Shown piece after piece: positions 6,630-12,856 of a stretch of DNA of 16,287 nucleotides; within the stretch, counting starts at the first letter, position 1; each line of letters begins with the position of its first letter. Both the position numbers and the translations under genes were made by a program. The stretch lies in assembly GCA_964346135.1 (NCBI GenBank), contig CAYFTS010000057.1, positions 1 through 16,287 of the forward strand. The letters are read 5' to 3'. The stretch comes from B1-G15 sp964346135 (GTDB lineage Archaea > Thermoproteota > Bathyarchaeia > Bathyarchaeales > Bathyarchaeaceae). The notes beneath the pieces were generated by a model. The model was not told the DNA's origin. It saw nothing but the letters and a program-made list of their open reading frames with translations, and did no database searches.

Positions 6630-7057
6630 CCAAGCAACTGTTCAATTTCGCTATTCAATGTCTGCTCGCTTACCACGCCAGTGTGAACGAAGCTTATGTA
6701 ACCGTCTTTGTCAATGATGACTGTTTTTGGAGGGGCATTAACTCCATAAGCCTTGGCTAAATTTGCTGTGTCTCTAGCCCAGATCCATGTGGCGTAATGA
6801 AATGTTGCAGCAAAATTCCGTAATGCATCATTCGATTCTGTGGGGTCAATGTCGATGGATATTAAGACTATTGAATTTTTGTATTTTGCCCAAGCCTGTC
6901 CCAAAACGGGCATTTCACTTCGGCATGCAGGGCACCACGTTGCCATAAAGTTGAGCAACACCACTTTTCCTCTGAAGTCGCTCAAGGGGACAACGTTTCC
7001 TTTGACATCTGCCAGAGTGAAGTCAGGAGCCACATCTGCAGCATTTTGTTGCCACAA
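6626..7057 (-). CDS. TlpA/ResA/CcmG-like thioredoxin
   Basis: A thioredoxin-fold reductase of the kind that reduces the CxxCH cysteines of apocytochromes or their CcmH partner. Seen: APDFTLADVKGN near residues 10-21, LSDFRGKVVLLNFMATWCPACRSEMP near 25-50 in two halves with the redox-active WCPAC at 41-45, a central SIDIDP insertion typical of TlpA/ResA proteins, and the cis-proline region in GVNAPPKT at 105-112. The family acts outside the membrane, so an anchor is expected. Coordinates use the only canonical start, TTG at 7057, but the same frame is open upstream to 7142 and encodes a basic KKKW stretch and a full hydrophobic helix. The true gene therefore begins further upstream. Its TGA overlaps the ccdA start. 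Confidence 0.9.
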   Translation of the reverse strand: MWQQNAADVAPDFTLADVKGNVVPLSDFRGKVVLLNFMATWCPACRSEMPVLGQAWAKYKNSIVLISIDIDPTESNDALRNFAATFHYATWIWARDTANLAKAYGVNAPPKTVIIDKDGYISFVHTGVVSEQTLNSEIEQLLG

Positions 7058-7143
7058 TCCTGTAGCAAATGAAACGAAGAGAACTAAACTAATGACAACT
7101 GCAAATGCCCAAACCCATTTCTTTTTTCCAGCGAATATTTCAA
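7058..7143 (-). other. Membrane-anchor codons of the thioredoxin gene, without a canonical start
   Basis: In frame with the thioredoxin domain, the sequence reads KKKWVWAFAVVISLVLFVSF and then ATGLWQQN, a classic signal anchor, back to a TAA at 7145-7147. There is no ATG, GTG or TTG in that stretch; an ATA lies at 7136-7138. A TTG at 7141-7143 in the neighbouring frame reads LKYSLEK and would join the anchor frame (…EKKKW) if the A6 run at 7122-7127 had seven A residues or if the ribosome or polymerase slipped there. Confidence 0.55.
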
Positions 7144-7173
7144 ATTACTCTAATGTTGTTATTGCGTCACTTC

Positions 7174-7701
7174 TTATTCTTGTTCTTTCTTGAATTTTTG
7201 ATACTCTTGCTCAAAGATTTCTTCATACTTTTCCATTTCTTCTTTTTGCTTATCATGCGTTGCTTCTTTCTCTTTCTCCTCTTCTTCAACTTCCACGATA
7301 GGCGATTTAACTTCTGAGTCAGGAATGGAAGCCTTCCTCCGAGTCAGTTGGTAGATTGCGACGGTTCCAACGACTGAGACAATTATGGGGAACATCCATA
7401 AAGTCAATTCTAAACCGCTCTTTTGCGGCGTCACAAGTATCTGATCAGTGTAATCATCTACAAGTTCTGCGACTATTTGATCTCTGGTCTTTCCCTCCGC
7501 GAGGGCTTGTTCTATTTCTGACTTCAATGTAGTGGCTGTGTCGCAGTAACAACCGTCCAAGGTTTTGCTACAGCCACAAGGGCATATCAAAGATTTTGAA
7601 ATGTCTTCGACGGTTTGAGCCATTGCTTCGTTTAACATCGCAGTTAGAAAAGGGAAACTTATCAATACAAAGAGAAATAGTGCTGCTTTTTTGGTTGCCA
7701 T
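7174..7701 (-). CDS. ccmH: CcmH-like protein with CPCGC motif and acidic cytoplasmic tail
   Basis: CcmH family members hold apocytochrome through a surface thiol pair (classically LRCxxC) and feed it to CcmF. Seen: a signal peptide or anchor (residues 5-28), a short domain with SLICPCGCSKTLDGCYCDTA, containing C40, C42, C44, C51 and C53, then the helical ALAEGKTRDQIVAELVDDY that matches the CcmH three-helix domain, a transmembrane helix (about 97-118), and a charged tail of about 55 residues rich in glutamate and lysine that looks coiled-coil. The CPCGC/CxC cysteine set differs from the bacterial CxxC form but resembles that in some actinobacterial, Deinococcus and Chloroflexi CcmH-like proteins. 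ATG start, 4 bp after the ccmF stop. Function is inferred from fold and operon. Confidence 0.82.
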   Translation of the reverse strand: MATKKAALFLFVLISFPFLTAMLNEAMAQTVEDISKSLICPCGCSKTLDGCYCDTATTLKSEIEQALAEGKTRDQIVAELVDDYTDQILVTPQKSGLELTLWMFPIIVSVVGTVAIYQLTRRKASIPDSEVKSPIVEVEEEEKEKEATHDKQKEEMEKYEEIFEQEYQKFKKEQE

Positions 7702-7705
7702 TTCA

Positions 7706-9628
7706 TTAGTTCACTCCTTTTTTGGGCCATGCAGCGACTATCGTTCCGGCTACCATAATGGCTATTCCGATCCAAATAAGATTTACTAGAGGAATTGTTT
7801 TGAGGGTGAGGCTGGCTTTATCGCCTTCCATGCCAACAAATATTGTGTATATGTCATCAAGCCATGTTGTATGAATATGTACATTTCTAATCCACTGTTG
7901 CTGCGCATAATAGTAGGTCATTGACGGGTAAGCATCACAGATTTTTCTGCCATTTTGGGATATTTCAAGCCACGTACTTGCGGTGTCCTTATCGCTTTCA
8001 GAATATATGTTGATCTGCATTAATTTCACTTCATAGCTTCCTGTGTTGAAAGACTCTCCTTCTCTGAGCGAAAAGCTCATCGTGCTTTCATATAAGGTGG
8101 AACCAGCTATGCCCAACACTATCAATATGATTGAAAGATGTATTATGTACCCACCATATTTTCTACGATTTCGCTTAATGGCTGAACCAAGACTTTTAAG
8201 GCGCCTCCACCTGCCAACATTTCCTTCACCTTTAGTCCCTCTATAAAACTCCAGCCCAATCGCTGAAGCCACAAACACACTCACCACAAGCGTAACGATA
8301 CCTGCAAAATCTGTGACTCCCAAGACAAACCCTGCAAACAATGCGACAACGGTCAGTGCCAATGGATAAGTGAAGTTCCTTCTCAGACTAGCAACTGATG
8401 CTTTTCTCCAAGCGATCAAGGGACAAAATCCCATTAACACGATCAGAACCAAAGCCAAAGGGACAAAAGTTTCATTGAAATATCCAGATCTAACACTTGC
8501 TTGGTAGCCGCGAATCGCTTCAGAAACCAACGGAAAAGTAGTTCCATAAAAAACGAGGGCTGTCAAGACCACGAAGATCAAATTGTTAAACAAAAAGGCA
8601 GTTTCCTTAGAAAGATACGCCTCAAAAATGTTTCTGCTTTTCAAGGTCTCCCGCTTAATCAAAATTAGTCCAAATGTCGTAGCCAAAGTTAATAGAATAA
8701 ACGCTAGAAAATAGGTTCCTATCGGTGACTTAGCGAAGGTGTGAACAGATTGAATGATTCCACTTCGAGTCAAGAAGGTTGCGTACAATATTAGGGAAAA
8801 GGTCAAGGATATCAGTAATATGTTCCATACTTTCATGCCTCTTTTTCCTTCTTGTATCATCACAGAATGTAAAAATGCCGTGGAGATCAACCAAGGCATT
8901 AATGAGGCATTTTCTACAGGGTCCCACACCCAGTAGCCTCCCCAACCAAGCACATGATATGACCACCATGCTCCCAGTCCTATGCCGATGCTCAGGAATA
9001 TCCATGAAAACAGAGTCCAGCTTCTTACGCGATAAACCCATCTGTCATTTTCTTTTAGAAGCCCAGCAATGGCAAAGGCAAAAGGTACAGTGAAACCCGC
9101 GTATCCTAAAAAGAGGGTTGGAGGATGCATAATCATTCCTAGGTCTTGAAGAAGAGGATTCATACCCCTTCCATCGTCTAGTATGAAGTTTAATCTTGCA
9201 AATGGATTAGACGCAGATAATAATACAATTAGAAAAAATGATATAACCAATATGAGTGTTGGTGCCACGTAAGGCGTCAATTCATCCTTTTCTTTTTCAG
9301 TCATAACTACGGCAACTGTGAATATAGAAAGCAACCAAGCCCATAACAGAAGCGAGCCCTCTGAACCTGCCCAGAACGCCGCTATGGTGTAGATGAGAGA
9401 CAGATTTCTGCTAGTGTAGGAAGCAACATATGCTGTTTGAAAATCGCGGCTTAGAATTAAATAGAAAAGCCAAATTGATGAAAGAGTGAGAAGACCACAT
9501 ATTGCCCATACGCCTTTTTTCCCAAGACTGAAAAGGTTAGGTTGTTTCCTGTAAATTCCATTGACATACAACAAAACTGTGACTTCAGCAATTATTAGAG
9601 CAAGCCACAAACCAATTTCTCCAATCAT
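7706..9628 (-). CDS. ccmF: Cytochrome c haem lyase subunit CcmF
   Basis: Large WWD-family integral membrane protein that receives haem from holo-CcmE and, with CcmH, attaches it to CxxCH motifs. Seen: GSEGSLLLWAW at residues 88-98, GMNPLLQD at 155-162, MHPPTLFLGY at 167-176 with H168, the WWD region WGGYWVWDPVENASLMPW at 229-246, H254 in FLHSV, and RSGIIQSVHTFA at 288-299 with H296. The paired histidines around the WWD region match the family's haem ligands. A large C-terminal exported domain (about 510-610) is followed by a final helix. 640 residues is full length. ATG at 9628 overlaps the upstream stop by 4 bp (ATGA), so it is co-translated with the 484-residue protein; ccmH follows after 4 bp. 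Confidence 0.97.
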   Translation of the reverse strand: MIGEIGLWLALIIAEVTVLLYVNGIYRKQPNLFSLGKKGVWAICGLLTLSSIWLFYLILSRDFQTAYVASYTSRNLSLIYTIAAFWAGSEGSLLLWAWLLSIFTVAVVMTEKEKDELTPYVAPTLILVISFFLIVLLSASNPFARLNFILDDGRGMNPLLQDLGMIMHPPTLFLGYAGFTVPFAFAIAGLLKENDRWVYRVRSWTLFSWIFLSIGIGLGAWWSYHVLGWGGYWVWDPVENASLMPWLISTAFLHSVMIQEGKRGMKVWNILLISLTFSLILYATFLTRSGIIQSVHTFAKSPIGTYFLAFILLTLATTFGLILIKRETLKSRNIFEAYLSKETAFLFNNLIFVVLTALVFYGTTFPLVSEAIRGYQASVRSGYFNETFVPLALVLIVLMGFCPLIAWRKASVASLRRNFTYPLALTVVALFAGFVLGVTDFAGIVTLVVSVFVASAIGLEFYRGTKGEGNVGRWRRLKSLGSAIKRNRRKYGGYIIHLSIILIVLGIAGSTLYESTMSFSLREGESFNTGSYEVKLMQINIYSESDKDTASTWLEISQNGRKICDAYPSMTYYYAQQQWIRNVHIHTTWLDDIYTIFVGMEGDKASLTLKTIPLVNLIWIGIAIMVAGTIVAAWPKKGVN

Positions 9629-11079
9629 GCGTTCACCTCTGGACTATCTTCCTTTTCTAGTTTTTTTATCTTTTTAACCACTTCGGCTCTACGATGTTCA
9701 AATTTGGACTTCATTTTTCTGTAACTCTCAGCAGAAACTAATCCTTTTTTGAAGTCTAGGTCTAGTCTATGCAAAGTTGAAATGAGTGCCTGCTCTTCAG
9801 CATGTAGTTCCGTCAAGATTTGAGAATGTAAATCAGTAGACGTCAATTGAGTTGCTTTGCTTTTTTCTATTTGCTGAATCATTGCTATTATTTTCTTCTT
9901 ATGTTTCGATTTGAGTTTTTCATATTTCTCTTTAGAGATTTTTCCCGTCGCGTATTCTGAATCCAGTTTGGCTATTGCCTCAAATAACATCAATTTTTTT
10001 GCTCCCAAATCAATTGATGAAGTTTTCTTCTCGTATGCTCTCTTTCGAATAATTGGATAAGTGAGAAAACTCATTCCCAAAATTAAGGGTATTATTACCC
10101 ACAAGAAAATCGGCGCATAATTCTGAGGCGTAGCTAATCCTGTGAACTTGAGAATTACCGTGGAATTTGCTTTCAGGTTCACGCCGTTGAATACGGTATA
10201 TTCTACGTTATCCACCTCTGTGATTCTTGACTTGTTTACGAGTCCAGCGGTGATTTCTGCAGTGACTTCATGCTTATTTTCAACGATTAAATAAAATTGT
10301 TCAGTGTCATATGCTAGCTTTTTTTCAAACTGTCGTTGCGAAGAAGTTATAAGGTTGTAATCCATCCACATAGAATGTGTGCCGTTAGGTTTGATTGGCA
10401 TCATAGGGTCGAAGAGAACCTCGCCCCCAATCCGTTGAATGCAGCAATCCATAACCGACGTTTTAAAGCCGTACGCGCCTGAAGGAAGCCAAGCTTTTAG
10501 TAGGCTGTTGTTAAAAACGTGTAAACCAGCATTTATGTAGAAAATGTTTTCGAATATCCTTAAATGCCCTTCTTCCAGTTTTATGAGGATGTCAATCCAT
10601 CGAATCTTAATGTCTGCATCGCTAGTGGTTGTTTCATAAACAGCAAAATCAATTTGGATGGACGTTTGGTTTTTGAAATTCACCTCCATGCTGTACAGGA
10701 CACCTTGAAATACAAATGAAACTTGGTAGTTTTCTTCTACAGTTAGGTTCTCGAATGCGTAATTGCCGTTGTTGTCTGTGGTGGCGTTTGCAATCCCAAT
10801 TAACGTGTTATCCTGAAGTTTGCTTAATGAAACAGTCTGATTAGGTAAAGGGTCATTTATTAGGGTCACTTGCCCATGAATCTTTCCAGTGTTTTCCGAA
10901 TCTTGTGCGTTAGCTATCGTGGTGATGTTGACTAAAACTAATGAGATTGTTAGAAAAAAATATATAGATGCCGACTTCTTTCGTGCTGCCACCGAACAGC
11001 TACTCCTTCCTCTCGCTTTATCTGTGACTTCGCTTATTGGATGCATGAATAAAAAGGTTCTGCAGCGCTTCAGTGTCAT
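9625..11079 (-). CDS. Uncharacterised membrane protein, beta-sandwich ectodomain with cytoplasmic coiled-coil repeats
   Basis: Not recognised as a known maturation factor. What is visible: a signal segment (about residues 38-58, ending ANAQ); a carboxypeptidase-regulatory-like or Cna-B-like beta domain (about 65-147; KIHGQVTLINDPLPNQTVSL, then NGNYAFENLTVEENYQVSF); a second exported domain (about 150-315) with many N-x-S/T sequons and one CC pair (C212, C213); a transmembrane helix (323-345); and a basic, coiled-coil cytoplasmic tail with two similar units, LDSEYATGKISKEKYEKLKSK (372-392, in part) and LDLDFKKGLVSAESYRKMKSK (439-459), reminiscent of SHOCT-type short helical domains. The ATG at 11079 has AGGTC about 10 nt upstream; a shorter start at M12 is possible. 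It overlaps ccmF by 4 bp, so a role in cytochrome assembly is a fair inference. Confidence 0.7.
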   Translation of the reverse strand: MTLKRCRTFLFMHPISEVTDKARGRSSCSVAARKKSASIYFFLTISLVLVNITTIANAQDSENTGKIHGQVTLINDPLPNQTVSLSKLQDNTLIGIANATTDNNGNYAFENLTVEENYQVSFVFQGVLYSMEVNFKNQTSIQIDFAVYETTTSDADIKIRWIDILIKLEEGHLRIFENIFYINAGLHVFNNSLLKAWLPSGAYGFKTSVMDCCIQRIGGEVLFDPMMPIKPNGTHSMWMDYNLITSSQRQFEKKLAYDTEQFYLIVENKHEVTAEITAGLVNKSRITEVDNVEYTVFNGVNLKANSTVILKFTGLATPQNYAPIFLWVIIPLILGMSFLTYPIIRKRAYEKKTSSIDLGAKKLMLFEAIAKLDSEYATGKISKEKYEKLKSKHKKKIIAMIQQIEKSKATQLTSTDLHSQILTELHAEEQALISTLHRLDLDFKKGLVSAESYRKMKSKFEHRRAEVVKKIKKLEKEDSPEVNA

Positions 11080-11091
11080 GGGTATTGTGAC

Positions 11092-11350
11092 CTAACGAAT
11101 GGTCTTCTTTGTGCTAAGCTTGCGTTTATTGATTACTGATATTAGTATGCCTCCAATCAAAGTCGTCACCGTGGCTAATGAAGCGGAAAGAGAATTGATT
11201 ATAGAAAATATCGTGACAAGCTCTGCATGCAGCCGCTGTAGGCAGTATAACCTCGATTACAGTGCTTCTTTTAACTAACAATATCTTGTTGTTGGGAAAC
11301 TCTATTAGGACGCTACCGTTTTGCCGCCAAACTTCATGTATGTCTCTCAC
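11092..11350 (-). pseudogene. Frameshifted gene for a small CxxCH protein with C-terminal membrane anchor
   Basis: Two overlapping pieces in different frames look like one gene. The first (GTG at 11350, stop at 11126-11128) reads VWRQNGSVLIEFPNNKILLV and then VILPTAAACRACHDIF, with a CRACH haem-type motif at 11214-11228. The second frame, open from 11256 down to the TAG at 11092-11094, gives a hydrophobic helix and basic tail, SLATVTTLIGGILISVINKR, then KLSTKKTIR. Removing one T from the T4 run (minus strand, 11206-11209) joins them as ...CRACHDISIINSLSAS.... The joined gene would end 12 bp before the 484-residue gene's ATG, and the TAGGTC around its stop would double as that gene's ribosome site. 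No signal sequence or good start is seen at its 5' end, so it may be decayed further or chance alone. Taken as it stands, it is a 74-residue ORF. Confidence 0.45.
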
Positions 11351-11379
11351 TCTAGAAACACGAATAGAAGTGCATATTT

Positions 11380-11405
11380 AGAGCAATGAATTAAGCTCTT
11401 GCTCT
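11380..11405. repeat. Inverted repeat AGAGCAA...TTGCTCT in the divergent intergenic region
   Basis: Seven-base perfect arms at 11380-11386 and 11399-11405 with a 12-base spacer. It lies close to the expected minus-strand transcription start, so it could be an operator or a leader hairpin. The rest of the 11080-11459 stretch holds the broken CxxCH gene and a TATA-like element, and nothing else recognisable. Confidence 0.35.
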
Positions 11406-11417
11406 TTTCATCAAAAG

Positions 11418-11425
11418 TTATAAAA
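11418..11425. promoter_or_regulatory. TATA-like element between the ccmF operon and the polyferredoxin gene
   Basis: TTATAAAA on the plus strand, TTTTATAA on the minus strand. On the plus strand, initiation about 25 nt downstream would fall near 11446, giving a leader of about a dozen bases before the ATG at 11460. On the minus strand it would start transcripts near 11395, upstream of the broken CxxCH gene and the ccmF operon. Confidence 0.5.
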
Positions 11426-11459
11426 CAGTACTCAACATTGTTACTGAAGGCGTTCAGCG

Positions 11460-12332
11460 ATGATGGGAAGCAAATCCAAACAAGAAAGCGCAAACGAATT
11501 ACGGATTGAAAGAAAAATCTTGGATAGACGCGATCTCATAATCCTCAAACGAGAATTGTGTAATGGCTGCGGCATCTGCGCCGAAGTGTGTCCAAAAAAT
11601 TCAGTTAATCTGAAGCCTGCAGTGATAGAAAACGGCAGACTAATCCACTTTCCAGTCGTCGACATAGATGCAAATACTTGTATTCTCTGTGGCATATGCG
11701 CGTTTTTCTGTTCACTGAGCGCGTTGGAGGCATGGGTCAACGACGAAAAAACAGCTATGTTTGTTAAAACTGAAGCACTCCCACAGCCAGTCAAAATCAT
11801 TGAAGTTACCAAAGAGATGTGTAAGCCTGATTGTGGACTTGAATGTGAGAAAAGCTGTCCAAGAGACGCAATTAAAGTGAGGGTTCAAAAAGAAAATGGG
11901 CAGATTAAGAAAATTCTCGCTGTTCAGGTGGATGAAGATCTTTGCTTTTACTGTAAAGTCTGCGAGTATGCTTGCCCTTATGGAGCAATCGGTGTTGAAA
12001 AATTCATGGAAGGCACAGTAACGGTTGAAACAGAGAAATGTCCGCAAGACTGTCAAGTATGTATAGATGTGTGCCCCACCAAAGCAATAAACTTGGAAAA
12101 GAGGAAGGTCAAAGTATCTCCGGAAATCTGCATTTATTGTAAAGCCTGTCAAAATGTCTGTCCAGAAGAAGCCATTAATGTTACCGTAGACCATGTTTCG
12201 CATACGCCCATAACATCTGCATTGTGGACTACCCTTCTAGAACAGTTTGCTTCGTATGAAGCGGCTATGAAAGAGTTAGCTGCTAAGTCTAGAAAAAGAC
12301 TCAAGACAATTATTAATAGTCGCGTATATTGA
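11460..12332 (+). CDS. Polyferredoxin with six [4Fe-4S] cysteine sets
   Basis: Soluble 290-residue electron carrier with three tandem double-cluster units. Cysteine sets: C34/37/40/44, C74/77/80/84, C121/125/129/133 (CxxxCxxxCxxxC spacing), C162/165/168/172, C194/198/201/205, and C224/227/230/234, each followed by Pro or Ser as usual. Six [4Fe-4S] clusters are predicted. Similar polyferredoxins accompany heterodisulfide reductase, hydrogenase and formylmethanofuran dehydrogenase modules (FwdF-like, MvhB-like); which partner applies here cannot be told from sequence. The two sets with CxxxC spacing are the least standard and resemble those in FwdF-like proteins. The last 45 residues are a cluster-free helical tail. 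ATG at 11460 (a second ATG follows directly) with GAAGG about 10 nt upstream. Followed by a second ferredoxin gene. Confidence 0.9.
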   Translation: MMGSKSKQESANELRIERKILDRRDLIILKRELCNGCGICAEVCPKNSVNLKPAVIENGRLIHFPVVDIDANTCILCGICAFFCSLSALEAWVNDEKTAMFVKTEALPQPVKIIEVTKEMCKPDCGLECEKSCPRDAIKVRVQKENGQIKKILAVQVDEDLCFYCKVCEYACPYGAIGVEKFMEGTVTVETEKCPQDCQVCIDVCPTKAINLEKRKVKVSPEICIYCKACQNVCPEEAINVTVDHVSHTPITSALWTTLLEQFASYEAAMKELAAKSRKRLKTIINSRVY

Positions 12333-12355
12333 TATGTAAAATAGAGTTGACTAGA

Positions 12356-12826
12356 ATGCAGCGAAGATACGTTGTCTCAGACCCCGAAGCATGTACTGGA
12401 TGTCGAATCTGCGAATACATTTGTTCAGCGGTGAAAGAACAAGGATTTAACCCGTTACTGTCTCGCATTCGAACAATGCGGATAGAACCAACTCTAAACA
12501 TATCTATGGCCTGCCGCCTCTGTGAAGACCCAACATGCGTTAAGTCTTGTCCAAGAAACGCTCTTTCAAAAGATGAAGAAACAGGGATAATCAAACTGGA
12601 TGAAACAAAATGCAATGGTTGCGCATGGTGCATTGAAACATGTGAATTCGGCGCAATCGCATTGCACCCCACTAAGCAAACTATGGTCGTTTGTGACCTA
12701 TGTGACGGAGACCCTAAATGCGTCATGTACTGCCCTAAAGAAGCTTTAGCCCTTATGACAACAGAGGAAATATCGCAAAAAACTAGGAAGAAAGCTCTTA
12801 AGGCGTTAGTGCCAGAGACCGGTTGA
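12356..12826 (+). CDS. HycB/DmsB-like four-cluster ferredoxin subunit
   Basis: A 156-residue iron-sulfur protein of the family that wires redox enzymes to electron carriers (HycB, CooF, DmsB, PsrB). Sixteen cysteines form four sets: C13/16/19/23, C53/56/61/65, C86/89/92/96 and C113/116/122/126. Sets two and four carry the longer CxxCxxxxC spacing typical of the family, so four [4Fe-4S] clusters are predicted. The start chosen is ATG at 12356, giving MQRRYVVSDPEACTGC, the usual beginning; a TTG at 12329 would overlap the previous stop by 4 bp and add nine residues. It lies 23 bp after the polyferredoxin gene and is probably co-transcribed. No catalytic subunit is encoded next to it, so the partner enzyme is unknown; the Hdr-type flavoproteins downstream are candidates. 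Confidence 0.88.
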   Translation: MQRRYVVSDPEACTGCRICEYICSAVKEQGFNPLLSRIRTMRIEPTLNISMACRLCEDPTCVKSCPRNALSKDEETGIIKLDETKCNGCAWCIETCEFGAIALHPTKQTMVVCDLCDGDPKCVMYCPKEALALMTTEEISQKTRKKALKALVPETG

Positions 12827-12856
12827 TAACGCGTTTGCTCTAACTGTTTTTCTGTG

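Noticed and set aside
7105..7317. Plus-strand ORF that looks like a Phe/Leu-rich membrane peptide
   Set aside because: It is the complement of the Glu/Lys-rich tail of the CcmH-like protein; Phe and Leu runs arise from GAA/AAG complements.
11126..11350. The 74-codon ORF with CRACH as an intact stand-alone cytochrome
   Set aside because: It has no signal or anchor and its last 28 residues look random, while a good membrane anchor lies in the next frame; a frameshifted gene fits better.
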